Below, one piece after another: positions 17,310-26,375 of a DNA stretch of 64,000 nt. This DNA comes from Bacteroidales bacterium (GTDB taxonomy: Bacteria; Bacteroidota; Bacteroidia; Bacteroidales; UBA932). The position numbers were made by a program, and so were the translations under genes. The DNA lies in NCBI GenBank assembly GCA_017395045.1, contig JAFPWG010000012.1, forward strand, positions 1 through 64,000, read 5' to 3'. The notes under the pieces were generated by a model. It ran no database searches and was not told the DNA's origin. It was given only the letters and a program-made list of their open reading frames with translations. The stretch's first letter is position 1. Each line of letters opens with the position of its first letter.

Positions 17310-19388
17310 TTAGATGGTTTCAGTAACTTCGAGAAGTAGGAAATCCGCCACGGGAATCGGCAGGACCGTTTCTTCGGAAGCGGGAATCTCGGTCCATTGG
17401 AGGTGGCGGTAATAGTCTTCCACGCTATATGTTTTTCCCGGCGTCAGGCCCCGCAATACAATCTGGCTCACCGGTTTGTCTGGCGTGGTATAGAAAGCGT
17501 AATACATCTTCCCGTTGCGGGTGATGACATGCGTTTCCGGATAGTCGAAACCGATGTCGTACAGGCCGGGAACATATTCACCGTGGGCCAGGTCCTTGGA
17601 ATAGTAGATTTCCAGGGCGTTTTTCAGGAGCGCCTCCCGCTCAGGGGTGAGAAGATAGCCGCGCCCGCCTTTCCGCAGGCGGGGATTCTCCTTCGGCCAG
17701 GTGAACTTCGTGCCGATCACGGCGCCGATGCCCAGCTGGGTCGGATAGTCGTTGCCGCCGTCAGAGAGCTCGATGTGGTCGCCGTAGTAGGCGGTCTTCG
17801 GCGCCAGGGCGCGAAGGATATAGCCCTTCTGACGGATCTGCCGGCTGCTCGTCGGGTCGGAGGAAACCGTCTTGTTCACGTACGGAAGATTGTACACCGA
17901 GAAGCAGTCGCCGCAGGGGCAGTACTGGACGACAGCGTGCGGATTGATGCTCCGCGCCGTGTCATAGATAAGTTTATAGAAGTTCGGGAGCTCCCGGACA
18001 TCCTTCTCCGGATCGTCCGGATGATGGGCGGGGTTGTAGTCCGGCGGGACGGCGTTCATGTGCTGGCCATCCAGCTTGAATCCCTGATAGCCATATACTT
18101 GCATGAATTTCTCCACCAGTCCCTTGGTCCAGTCCAGAACGTCCTGGTCCACCGGAGAGAGATACCAGCTGTCCCACCAGGTAATGTCCCGGGGCTTCCC
18201 TTCCTGGTTCAGGATCAAGGCGTCGGGATGCTCCACGAGGAACCTGGAGCCGGGATCGGCGGCAAGCGGCGCCCACCACAAGTCGGCCTTCAGGCCATAT
18301 TCGTGGATCTTGTCCACCATGTATTTCATATCGTCGTCCCCGCGGGGGAAACGGTCCTTGTTCAGGTCCCAGTCGCCTTCCGCGATCTGGTAGCCGTCGT
18401 CCAGGGTGGCCCACTTGAAGCCCAGCTCCTTGACCTTCGGCAGGGTGCCCACGATCTCGTCGATGGTGAACAGGCGCTCATAGCCCCAGGCGCACCAGGC
18501 CGGCTCGAACGCATCCGGCTCGCTTTCCGGCATCACGACGCCCACGCATTCAAGCAGTTGGGCGTACTGGCGCATCGCGGTGAAGCAGTCTCCTTCGAAT
18601 ACGTGGAAGAAGGTCGTGTAAGTCTCCAGCTTTTCGCCCTGGGCCAGGGTCTGGGGAACGTCGTACTCTTTCTCCAGGGAAACCGTCGCCTTGTTCTCGC
18701 CCTCCTTCTTCTCCACCGGCAGGCTCACCAGCCGGGGAGCCGGCTCGATGTGTCCGATGGCCAGGCCAGCGTCCCGGCGCCAGATGCAGGTGACCGGCGT
18801 GCCGCCGCCATAGTCGGAATCGTTCATGCCCATGTAGTTCTTCTGGTAGAACGTCTCCCGGATGGGAAGCAGCCAGTCGGCCCGGGCCTCCGTAGATTGC
18901 CCCTGGAAGGTCCAGAAATAAGGGTCCGCTTCTCCGGCAATCACTGCGAAACGGTCCATCGTCCAGCCCTCCACCGAAACCGGTGCTCCGGTCTTGTTGG
19001 TGAACACCGCGCGGGCAATGACCGTGGACGGGAAACGGTCATAGGTGCACAGCATCAGGTCTTCGAGGATCTTTCCCCCGTCCACGGCGGCCTCGCCGTG
19101 AAAGACCTGGCAGGTGCCTTTGCCGAAGGCGTCCTGGACCGCTTTCTTTTCGGTCCGGACCAGGGTGAAGGCCGGAACCTGACCGTCCACCGTGATGCTG
19201 CTGAAGGCCGATGCCTCGTCCGTCAGAGGCTGGTCGGCAAGGGGTGTGGAGACGAGGAGACGCATCTCCCCGTCTACCGACACCTCCATGTCGCCGCTCT
19301 TCACCTTCTGGCCGGAAGCACAACCTGCCATGAGAAGAAGAAGGGCGAACCAACCTACCAATCCATTTACCAACCGTTTCATATTCAT
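17310..19388 (-). CDS. GH36-type alpha-galactosidase / alpha-N-acetylgalactosaminidase lipoprotein
   Basis: 692 residues (a second ATG two codons in is equally possible). The signal ends in LLLMAGC, a lipobox. The central TIM barrel has the GH36/GH-D pattern: WATLDDGYQ, a GLKADLWWAP strand, GFKLDGQH with the likely nucleophile Asp440, and SSDPTSSRQ with the likely acid/base Asp511. The 71-residue spacing fits GH36. The N-terminal third is a beta-supersandwich as in GH36, and the C-terminus is a small beta domain. The family cleaves terminal alpha-linked galactose, and some members prefer alpha-GalNAc. The AgaS-type isomerase immediately upstream makes an amino-sugar substrate plausible, but this is inference. 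Confidence 0.82.
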   Translation of the reverse strand: MNMKRLVNGLVGWFALLLLMAGCASGQKVKSGDMEVSVDGEMRLLVSTPLADQPLTDEASAFSSITVDGQVPAFTLVRTEKKAVQDAFGKGTCQVFHGEAAVDGGKILEDLMLCTYDRFPSTVIARAVFTNKTGAPVSVEGWTMDRFAVIAGEADPYFWTFQGQSTEARADWLLPIRETFYQKNYMGMNDSDYGGGTPVTCIWRRDAGLAIGHIEPAPRLVSLPVEKKEGENKATVSLEKEYDVPQTLAQGEKLETYTTFFHVFEGDCFTAMRQYAQLLECVGVVMPESEPDAFEPAWCAWGYERLFTIDEIVGTLPKVKELGFKWATLDDGYQIAEGDWDLNKDRFPRGDDDMKYMVDKIHEYGLKADLWWAPLAADPGSRFLVEHPDALILNQEGKPRDITWWDSWYLSPVDQDVLDWTKGLVEKFMQVYGYQGFKLDGQHMNAVPPDYNPAHHPDDPEKDVRELPNFYKLIYDTARSINPHAVVQYCPCGDCFSVYNLPYVNKTVSSDPTSSRQIRQKGYILRALAPKTAYYGDHIELSDGGNDYPTQLGIGAVIGTKFTWPKENPRLRKGGRGYLLTPEREALLKNALEIYYSKDLAHGEYVPGLYDIGFDYPETHVITRNGKMYYAFYTTPDKPVSQIVLRGLTPGKTYSVEDYYRHLQWTEIPASEETVLPIPVADFLLLEVTETI

Positions 19389-19390
19389 CT

Positions 19391-20533
19391 TTATCGTTTG
19401 TATTCATAGATCTTCACTCCGCTGACCACCCGGGAGATCGTGTGGGACACGGAGGGATTGTCCGGCGAAAGGCCTGCGGCCACGGAGAAGAAATAGCCCA
19501 GCAGCTGTCCTACCAGGACATAAGGAATATACCGGTAGGGACCGGCCGCCGGCAGGGATTTGGAAGGATCGGCATCCAGTTCGAAATCGATCCCCTTCCC
19601 TTCGTATCCGGTGGGGACGGTCGATAAGATGACCTGCCCCGCGGGATTGTGCTGCGCCTCCACCTGACGGATCAGGTCCAGCTCATACTGCCGCGTATAG
19701 GGTTTGTCCGACACGAGGTACACCACCAGCGTGTCGTCCTTGATGACGGCCTTGGGACCGTGCCGCAGGCCCAGGAAGGAGTCGTAGGAGCACATGATGG
19801 CTCCGTCGGTGAGTTCCTGCAGTTTCAGGTGGCATTCGCAGGCGACGCCCTTCAGCGGACCGGAACCCAGGAAAACCGCCCGGGAAACCTTCCGGGACGT
19901 GAGGGACTGGAGCTTTTCCATGGAATCTTCCCGAAGGAGGCGCTCGGCGAACCGGATGGCCTCGGAAAGCATCTTCCCTTCCTCTTCCAGCGTGGCCGTT
20001 CCCTGGGCAAGGAGGGAAGCGAGGAGCATGGACGAGAAACTGCTGGTCATCGCAAGGCTCCGGTCGTTGGTCCCGTCCGGGAGAACCAGGACATAGTCCT
20101 TCTCAGGGTCGGCGTTCCGGGCAAGGTGCCCGTTCGGATTGCAGGTAATCACCAGGTGGGAAGAGTCCTTGCAGAACGCTCTGACGATCTTGTAGGCCGC
20201 TACGCTTTCGGGGCTGTCGCCCGAGCGGGCGAAGGAAACGACCAGCTTCGGACCGGGGGTCAGGCAGAATTCCGGACTCGACACGATATCAGTGGTGGGA
20301 ATTGAACGGGCATTACAATAACCCATGCGGGTGTACAGGGCAGCTGCAATGTCGGCGACAAAAGCCGATGTACCCGCACCTGTAAAGATGATTTCGGAGC
20401 TAAAACAGGACATTTTATTTTTCCAGAAATCTCCCAACTTGGTCCGTTGTGCAGAAACCACGTCATAGGTTTCCCTCCACATGCGAGGTTGGTGGCAGAT
20501 TTCCCGCAAAGTGTGGCAGTCAATAAGTTCCAT
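19391..20533 (-). CDS. agaS: AgaS-type SIS-domain sugar-phosphate isomerase/deaminase
   Basis: 380 residues, cytoplasmic, without a signal. Two SIS domains are visible: the first with FTGAGTSAFVAD and SFARSGDSPES, the second with FLGSGPLKGVACECHLKLQELT and the catalytic-region RHGPKAVI. This arrangement and LGLRHGPKA are typical of AgaS, which in E. coli acts on galactosamine-6-phosphate (deaminase/isomerase) and was originally called tagatose-6-phosphate aldose/ketose isomerase. It is the first gene of the leftward locus and is transcribed away from the DeoR-type regulator. Bacteroidota generally lack the PTS that supplies AgaS in enterobacteria, so a separate kinase would be needed. None is visible in the window. 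Confidence 0.82.
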   Translation of the reverse strand: MELIDCHTLREICHQPRMWRETYDVVSAQRTKLGDFWKNKMSCFSSEIIFTGAGTSAFVADIAAALYTRMGYCNARSIPTTDIVSSPEFCLTPGPKLVVSFARSGDSPESVAAYKIVRAFCKDSSHLVITCNPNGHLARNADPEKDYVLVLPDGTNDRSLAMTSSFSSMLLASLLAQGTATLEEEGKMLSEAIRFAERLLREDSMEKLQSLTSRKVSRAVFLGSGPLKGVACECHLKLQELTDGAIMCSYDSFLGLRHGPKAVIKDDTLVVYLVSDKPYTRQYELDLIRQVEAQHNPAGQVILSTVPTGYEGKGIDFELDADPSKSLPAAGPYRYIPYVLVGQLLGYFFSVAAGLSPDNPSVSHTISRVVSGVKIYEYKR

Positions 20534-20569
20534 GGCTATTAATTATGTTTGTTTAAATATCGAGCATTC

Positions 20570-20585
20570 CTTTCGTTTTTCAAAG
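20570..20585. promoter_or_regulatory. Putative DeoR/AgaR operator near the isomerase promoter
   Basis: An imperfect palindrome reads CTTTCGTTTTTCAAAG. It lies about 40 bases before the isomerase ATG and overlaps a weak -7-like TCCCTTTG read on the minus strand. The half-site matches those before the regulator gene. Binding by the neighbouring DeoR protein is inferred. Confidence 0.45.
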
Positions 20586-20601
20586 GGACATGCATTTTTT
20601 G

Positions 20602-20631
20602 TTGCGAAATCTCCTATTTTTTGTATTTTTG
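20602..20631 (+). promoter_or_regulatory. Bacteroidota-type promoter of the DeoR-family gene
   Basis: TATTTTTG at 20624-20631 matches the -7 consensus TAnnTTTG, and TTG at 20602-20604 lies 19 bases upstream. The predicted start of transcription is near 20636, leaving a leader of about 90 bases that contains the operator cluster. Confidence 0.55.
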
Positions 20632-20673
20632 CACAAAACGAACCCTTTTAAAACGAAAAAATGCGTTTTTTTT

Positions 20674-20699
20674 CTTTCGTTTCGAAAGACCGGCTTTCG
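20674..20699. promoter_or_regulatory. Operator cluster of three alternating CTTTCG half-sites
   Basis: CTTTCG (20674-20679), CGAAAG (20683-20688) and CTTTCG (20694-20699) alternate in orientation, 28 bases before the regulator ATG. Another inverted pair of ACGAAAAA / TTTTTCTTTCGT type lies just upstream. TTTCGTTT-rich sites are known for AgaR-like DeoR proteins. Autoregulation is inferred. Confidence 0.5.
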
Positions 20700-20726
20700 T
20701 TCGCCACCACATAATTCAGGACGCTT

Positions 20727-21533
20727 ATGGAACGCAATTATTCTGCAAAAGAGAGGAGAACCCTAATACTCAATGAGTTAAAGGAATCTCGGAAAGTGAC
20801 CGTTTCCGGACTCTCCAAAAAATTCAACGTCACGGAAGTATCAATCCGAAAGGATTTGCAGGAACTGGAAGACCGGAAACTGCTCATCCGGGTAAAGGGC
20901 GGAGCCGTCAATCTGCATGCCGCCGACCAGTACGACAACCAGATGATCTCAGAAAAGGTCCTCCTCCATCAAGGGGAAAAAATGCGTCTGGGGGCTTTCG
21001 CGGCGAGCCTGGTGAAAGACGGCGAATCCCTGATCATCGACTCCGGCACGACGATGATGCGGGTAGCCCAATTCCTGGACACCAACCTGCGCCTCACCAT
21101 CATCACCAACGCGCTGGATATTGCGCTCTCTCTTTACAAAAAGTCCAACTTCCAGGTTATCGTCCTGGGCGGAACCATGCGGAAAACTTCAAACTCCACC
21201 GTCGGCCTTCTTTCGGAGGCCAACCTGAAGAGTTATTTTGCGGACAAGGTATTCATCGGAGTCGATTCCATCAGCATTGAAAACGGCCTCTCCACGCCGG
21301 ACATCGAAGAGGCCAGCCTGAACCAGGCGATGCTGGATTGCGCCAAGGAAGTCATCGCGGTCTTCGATTCCAGCAAGGCCAACCGGCGCAGTTTCGCCCA
21401 CATCGCCATGCTGGACAAGGTGAATACGATGGTTACCGACAATCACATCCCTGACGACCTTCGGGACTATATCCAGCGGAAGGGCATCAAACTGCACATC
21501 GTCAATACGGATGACGTTCCGTCAACGACGTGA
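20727..21533 (+). CDS. DeoR/AgaR-family transcriptional repressor
   Basis: 268 residues. The N-terminal winged helix (TLILNELKESRKVTVSGLSK, then SIRKDLQELEDRKLLIRVKGGA) is the classic DeoR DNA-binding domain. The C-terminal ISOCOT-like sensor domain has IIDSGTTMMRVA, ITNALDIA, VIVLGGTMRKTS and FIGVDSIS. DeoR proteins respond to sugar phosphates; galactosamine- or tagatose-type phosphates fit the adjacent AgaS-type gene. It is divergent from the glycan locus across 193 bases containing CTTTCG sites. Control of a SusCD locus by a DeoR protein, rather than a hybrid two-component or ECF/anti-sigma system, is less usual. The end overlaps the convergent cation transporter gene by 12 bases. Confidence 0.9.
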   Translation: MERNYSAKERRTLILNELKESRKVTVSGLSKKFNVTEVSIRKDLQELEDRKLLIRVKGGAVNLHAADQYDNQMISEKVLLHQGEKMRLGAFAASLVKDGESLIIDSGTTMMRVAQFLDTNLRLTIITNALDIALSLYKKSNFQVIVLGGTMRKTSNSTVGLLSEANLKSYFADKVFIGVDSISIENGLSTPDIEEASLNQAMLDCAKEVIAVFDSSKANRRSFAHIAMLDKVNTMVTDNHIPDDLRDYIQRKGIKLHIVNTDDVPSTT

Positions 21534-22415
21534 TTTGACCGGCTCCATGTGCACGATGATGTGCGACTGCGCGCCGAAGCGTTCCTTGAAGCGGCGCTCC
21601 ACTTCCGTGGCCTTCTCGTGAGCCTCCTCCAGGGTCTGGCCGCCGTCCAGGCGGATATGGACCTCAGCGGCGATGCGGCTCCCGATGCGACGGGTGCGCA
21701 GGTTGTGGGGGTCTTCCACGCCGGGCACGCTCCGGATGATGTCCATCATCTCCTGTTCCGTGTCGGCCGGCAGAGAGCTGTCGGTCAGTTCGCCGAAACT
21801 GGGCCCCAGCAGGTCCCAGGCCACTTTTACCAGCATCGCACCCACGACGATCGACGCCAGCGGGTCCAGGACCGTCCAGCGGTCGCCCAGCAGGATGGCG
21901 CCGCCGATGCCCACGGCCGCGCCGATGGAACTGAGCGCGTCCGAGCGATGATGCCAGGCATTGGCTTCCAGGGCCTTTGACTGCAGATTCCGGCCCTTGA
22001 AGCGGGTATATTGGAAAAGGAGCTCCTTGGCGACGATGGAGACGAGGGCCGCCCAGAGGGCCAGCTTGCCCGGCGCGGGCAGGTCCTCTCCCTGCAGCCA
22101 GCGGGCCAGTTTGCCGGCCCCGGATACTACAATGCCCACGGCGGCCGCGGCCAGCGCCAGGCCGATCAGCAGCGTCGCCAGCGTCTCGAACTTGCCGTGT
22201 CCGTAATCGTGGCCTTCGTCCTGCGGCCGGGCGCTCACGCGCACGAACACCAGCACGACGATGTCGGTGATGAAATCCGAGAGGGAATGTACCGCGTCCG
22301 ACACCATGGCGGCCGAGTGCCCCGCTACGCCGGCCACGGCCTTCAGGCCTACCAGCAACAGGTTCACCACGCTCCCCGCCAGGGTTACGCGCGCTATCTC
22401 ATCCTCCCGTTTCAA
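21522..22415 (-). CDS. Cation diffusion facilitator (CDF) metal transporter
   Basis: 297 residues with about six hydrophobic segments. It carries the two HxxxD-type metal-site motifs of the family, HSLSDFITD in TM2 and HHRSDALSS in TM5, and a cytoplasmic C-terminal ferredoxin-like domain ending in IIVHMEP. CDF proteins export Zn, Fe, Mn or related divalent cations in exchange for protons. The HxxxD pattern allows zinc but does not prove it. It begins 12 bases after the M28 peptidase gene, so it is the last gene of that operon. Confidence 0.93.
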   Translation of the reverse strand: MKREDEIARVTLAGSVVNLLLVGLKAVAGVAGHSAAMVSDAVHSLSDFITDIVVLVFVRVSARPQDEGHDYGHGKFETLATLLIGLALAAAAVGIVVSGAGKLARWLQGEDLPAPGKLALWAALVSIVAKELLFQYTRFKGRNLQSKALEANAWHHRSDALSSIGAAVGIGGAILLGDRWTVLDPLASIVVGAMLVKVAWDLLGPSFGELTDSSLPADTEQEMMDIIRSVPGVEDPHNLRTRRIGSRIAAEVHIRLDGGQTLEEAHEKATEVERRFKERFGAQSHIIVHMEPVKSRR

Positions 22416-22427
22416 GATCGGAGCGTA

Positions 22428-23894
22428 CTAGCGATACAGGCCCTCGCGGGAGAGAAGATGGTCCAGATTGGCCAGGCCATAGGCGGTAACCGCCTGGACG
22501 ACAGCGGAATGTTCCATATAAGCGGGGATGAGCTTGTCGTACAGGTCATCCTCCGTGTGCCAGATATCCCGGTACTGGAAATCGTAGCCGAAGACGTCGC
22601 TCTCCCGGAAGGAGATGGCCGGGATGCCGTTCATCGCGAAGTAGGCGTGGTCCGATCCGCCCGCCCGCGTGGGCCGGGGCATCGGCTCGCCTTCCCGCTT
22701 GTTCACCGTGAAGGGGATGTCGGGATTGTAGTCCGTGAGGGGCTCGCAGGCCTTCACGAAGTCGTCGTACATCGCCGGCGGAACCGTCACGGAAATGGCC
22801 GCCAGGGGGCCTCCGTCGCGGTTGAAGTAGTTGGAGATCTTGTCCCACGGAACGGTCTTGTTCTCCACGAAATACTTGGATCCCAGCAAGCCGTACTCTT
22901 CGCCTGTCCAGATGCAGAACATGATGGAGCGCTTGGGCTTGGCGCCGGCCGCGGCCAGCAGCCGCGCGGCTTCCATCGTCACGCAGACGCCCTGTCCGTC
23001 GTCGGTGGAACCGGTTGCGATGTCATAGGCATCCAGGTGGCTGCCCATCATCACGTATTCGTCGGGATACTTGGTTCCCTTGATGACGGCCAGGATGTTA
23101 TGGTACTTCATCGGCCCGGGGAAGAAATGGTTGCGGATGTCGAACTCCAGCTGGAAATCCTGCCGGTCCACGACTTTCCGCTTGATGATCTCGAACTGGT
23201 GCTCGTCCAGGAGGATGTCGCAGGCCTTGGGGAGGCTGTCCATCGTCAGGTCGAAGCACATGGCGCGGTTGTACAGGACCTGCATGGGCATTTTCGCCGG
23301 GCGGATGAAGCCCAGCACGCCGGCGTCCACCATCTGGCGGTACAGCAGCACGGACCCTTCCTCACCGGCGGCGAGTTTCGCTGCGCGGGTGGAATCGGCC
23401 TGGGGGCTCGCGTCGATGGCGAGTCCGTTGGCGGCTCCCGTCTCCAGCAGCACCCAGGAGCCCTTCAGGGCACCTTTGATCCGGTCGAAATCACGCTGGG
23501 TCTTGGGCTCCAGGTACACCCGTCCTTTCTGCGGCCCCCGCGTGCCGGCGGTATAGGCGGGCGTGCCGAAATGCAGCGGCATCCCGTCTTCGGACAGCAT
23601 CCGTCCGGACCACGGGCCGCGGTCGAAACCGACGCCGATGGTCACGGCTTCCTGGAGTTTCACTTCCAGCCCCCAGGACCGGAACTGGGCCGCCACCCAC
23701 TCTTCGGCATGGTTCAGCATGTGCGAGCCCACGATGCGTCCGCCGATGTTGCGCGCGATGTAGTCGGCATGCTCCATCGTCCGGTTGTCCGTCCGCCCGA
23801 GCTCAAGCACGGACTTCGTCACCTTGTCCTGCGCCTGCAGGGGCATCACCGCCATCACTGCGGCGACGAGAAGGGGGAAGAGGGGGTGTTTCAT
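22428..23894 (-). CDS. Secreted M28-family zinc peptidase
   Basis: 488 residues with a Sec signal (LFPLLVAAVMAVMPLQAQ). A PA-like insert lies between residues 100 and 260, followed by the M28 peptidase domain. Metal ligands of the family are visible: GSHLDAYD (His286), GSTDDGQG, TGEEYGLLGS (catalytic Glu and ligand Glu) and WHTEDDLYDK near the C-terminus. Such enzymes are aminopeptidases or glutamate carboxypeptidase-like, acting outside the inner membrane. It is 3 bases downstream of the nuclease-fusion gene. The pairing of a peptidase with a nuclease and a metal exporter suggests macromolecule scavenging, which is inference. Confidence 0.9.
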   Translation of the reverse strand: MKHPLFPLLVAAVMAVMPLQAQDKVTKSVLELGRTDNRTMEHADYIARNIGGRIVGSHMLNHAEEWVAAQFRSWGLEVKLQEAVTIGVGFDRGPWSGRMLSEDGMPLHFGTPAYTAGTRGPQKGRVYLEPKTQRDFDRIKGALKGSWVLLETGAANGLAIDASPQADSTRAAKLAAGEEGSVLLYRQMVDAGVLGFIRPAKMPMQVLYNRAMCFDLTMDSLPKACDILLDEHQFEIIKRKVVDRQDFQLEFDIRNHFFPGPMKYHNILAVIKGTKYPDEYVMMGSHLDAYDIATGSTDDGQGVCVTMEAARLLAAAGAKPKRSIMFCIWTGEEYGLLGSKYFVENKTVPWDKISNYFNRDGGPLAAISVTVPPAMYDDFVKACEPLTDYNPDIPFTVNKREGEPMPRPTRAGGSDHAYFAMNGIPAISFRESDVFGYDFQYRDIWHTEDDLYDKLIPAYMEHSAVVQAVTAYGLANLDHLLSREGLYR

Positions 23895-23897
23895 ATG

Positions 23898-26360
23898 CTA
23901 ATAGTTTTGGAAGGTCGTCCAAGACGTATTTGACTGGGCCTGATTCTCCAGGCCGCTCTCGTTGTCACCCGGCAGGTTCACGAAGAGGTCCAATCCTGTC
24001 CAGGCTTCGATCTGGGCAATGGAAACGACATACTCGTCCTTGCTGAAACTCTCCTTTTTCTCGTATGCTTTATGCTCATACCAGAAACCGATAGCCTTCG
24101 CATCCGTCACCGTTTTTCCGGACCATTTCACTTTCAAAAGCGCTTTCCAGTAATAGTTGGGAACCGGAACGCTTTTCCCGGGATCGTCTTGAGGCGTAAT
24201 GTATTTAATGGTCTTTGTCTCTCCGACTTTCTGGAACACAGGGCCGGTAATGACATAAAGAGTATCAGTATTATTAGCAACGTCCCTGACAGCATCTTCC
24301 AGGCTCCCCCAGATGGAGCCATTGAAACGGTTTTGGATCTGAGGCGTACTATTCGTCACCAAGAAGGTCTGGATTTGCCAGTCGGAGTCCACGTTACGGT
24401 CGGCATTGGGAATCTGATGGCCTCGGGAATATAACTCATTTCCATAGGACTCCGTCCAACTCACGCCATAACTACTCTTTCTAACATCAACCTGATAATC
24501 GGAAGAGAAATGGTCATTGTATTTCCAATTGTTCGGACGGGAGGTACTTCCCATGGTCGCCGAGTATAACGGATATGCTACCCACATCGCGGCATAGGTG
24601 GAAACATCGTAGCTCATCGTATAGTTACGGTCGCTCCCAACCATTTGCTCGTCATAGATATAATTGTCCGCCGTCAGCGTGTTGGCCGGGAGTTCCAGCC
24701 ACCCCTTCCAGTCCGTCACCGGCGCATTCTCCCCTGTCGTGAAGGACTTGATCTCGCCCAGGAATTCCTTGTAACTATTCGTCACAGGATCCCAAACCTG
24801 CATGATCGCCTGGTAATAATAAGTCGTATTCTCGGACAGGGAGGCGATCTCCACGGAATACGAACCGGATGCCGTCGTGAATGCGTTGTCGCTATAGGCT
24901 TCTTCGTTCAGGGCTGAACGGGATTTTCCATATTTAAACCCGACATTGACCGCGTTGATCGGGAACAGGCCGGAATAGTTCGCATTCAGCACAGCCGAGG
25001 CCCCCGTGATACCACTTGCATCCAACGTTATCAAGGTCACCGTGGCGGTTACTTCTTCCGGATCAACCAGGCGGTACAAGGTGGGGACAATGCCGGTGGC
25101 ATTAGGATACGAGCCAAATGTCTTATATGAAGTTGAATACTGGAGGTACCTGTTTGTAGAAATGCTGAGAATCTTGAACGTGCCGTCATTGTTGGGGCTA
25201 ATGTTGTAATAGCTGTTAGCCGAGACGGAACCGTCTATGCTGATACTCGTATAGCTACCGGACTGATACCAGTACTTGTTATCATATAGTTGCCGGATAG
25301 TCATTCCGTTGTTTGTAGTAGTAAATACAAACGCTTCGGCCAGGTCATCCATCACGATGTATCCGTTGTTATCCACCTTTTGGGTTACGCTCACCGTGCC
25401 CGGATAACCATATGTGTTCCCCGATGAAGGGATTACGGCCTTCGCTGCCAGAAGGTCTCCTTCTTTATTCGCAACGATCAAATAGGTTCCGTCCGTCACC
25501 TCCGAAACGGGCATGAAATAGTATTTCGGCTCCTCCCATTCCAACCCCTTCACAGTTCCCAGGTTCTTGATGGTACCGGCTTCGAAGGCCGATTTCAGGG
25601 TGGCGGTCTTGGTGGCGGTGTAGCCGTCGGTTGCGGTGAATTTCAGGGTAATCTGACCGCCGTCGTTGGGGAGGAGGGTCAGGTAGTAGGTGCCGTCGGC
25701 AAGGGCGGTGCCGTCAGAATGGGACAGCGAGACCGTCTTTACGGTGTTGGCTCCGGCTTCTGCGGTGGGAATGTCGCCATAGGTCACGGTTACGTCACCG
25801 GCCAAGGGGTGAGTGCTCGTGAGTTCGACGGAGGCGATCTGGTGGCCGTTCAGGTTGGCCGATGCCAGGGTGAGTTTGGCCACGGCGAGGACATTCTTCA
25901 GGGCAAAGGAATCATCAGACGTGCTCTGGGCGGCCGATATGTTCGCGCCGTCGGCAAAGGTCCCGACAGTGGCTTCCTGGGCCGATGCAAGCGTGGTCGC
26001 GGCCGTCACCATGTTTCCGTTCCGGGCGAAAACGGTCGATTCCGAATAGGGCGCCAGGGCGTAGAATTCCGTGGCCGTTTCGGCGACTTCGCCGCTGAAG
26101 GAGACGTTCCGGCCGGATTCATCGGCCGTATATTTCCGGTTCCCGGTCCCATCCCAGATGCTGATGGCTTCCCCTTCGGAGAAATACACATCCACGCCGT
26201 CCAGGGTGGTCCTGGTACCTTCCGTTTCCGCATAGAAGGTCTTGTGGATGAGGAACTCCTCTTCCACCGGCCTTTCGGGATCCAGCTGTTCGATCTGCGT
26301 ACACCCAGCCGCTATCAAACCCATGACGGCAGGAAGCAGGAATAACGATAACTTTCTCAT
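23898..26360 (-). CDS. Fimbrillin-like lipoprotein fused to a DNA/RNA non-specific endonuclease
   Basis: 820 residues. The signal ends in LIAAGC (lipobox). The N-terminal half is fimbrillin/Mfa-like (TRTTLDGVDVYFSEGEAISIWDG and ATEFYALAPYSES), followed by an Ig/fibronectin-like segment with ENTTYYYQA (about 440-540). From residue 560 the NUC domain (PF01223) appears: YSRGHQIPNADRN, with the putative general base His648, and STPQIQNRFNGSIWGSLE, with the Asn of the metal site. The first residue of the usual DRGH is Ser here, a variant I believe also occurs in other Bacteroidota. It is probably surface-displayed and degrades extracellular nucleic acid. The gene is less GC-rich in its middle than its neighbours. 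Confidence 0.85.
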   Translation of the reverse strand: MRKLSLFLLPAVMGLIAAGCTQIEQLDPERPVEEEFLIHKTFYAETEGTRTTLDGVDVYFSEGEAISIWDGTGNRKYTADESGRNVSFSGEVAETATEFYALAPYSESTVFARNGNMVTAATTLASAQEATVGTFADGANISAAQSTSDDSFALKNVLAVAKLTLASANLNGHQIASVELTSTHPLAGDVTVTYGDIPTAEAGANTVKTVSLSHSDGTALADGTYYLTLLPNDGGQITLKFTATDGYTATKTATLKSAFEAGTIKNLGTVKGLEWEEPKYYFMPVSEVTDGTYLIVANKEGDLLAAKAVIPSSGNTYGYPGTVSVTQKVDNNGYIVMDDLAEAFVFTTTNNGMTIRQLYDNKYWYQSGSYTSISIDGSVSANSYYNISPNNDGTFKILSISTNRYLQYSTSYKTFGSYPNATGIVPTLYRLVDPEEVTATVTLITLDASGITGASAVLNANYSGLFPINAVNVGFKYGKSRSALNEEAYSDNAFTTASGSYSVEIASLSENTTYYYQAIMQVWDPVTNSYKEFLGEIKSFTTGENAPVTDWKGWLELPANTLTADNYIYDEQMVGSDRNYTMSYDVSTYAAMWVAYPLYSATMGSTSRPNNWKYNDHFSSDYQVDVRKSSYGVSWTESYGNELYSRGHQIPNADRNVDSDWQIQTFLVTNSTPQIQNRFNGSIWGSLEDAVRDVANNTDTLYVITGPVFQKVGETKTIKYITPQDDPGKSVPVPNYYWKALLKVKWSGKTVTDAKAIGFWYEHKAYEKKESFSKDEYVVSIAQIEAWTGLDLFVNLPGDNESGLENQAQSNTSWTTFQNY

Positions 26361-26375
26361 CCTCCTTTCCCTCCG

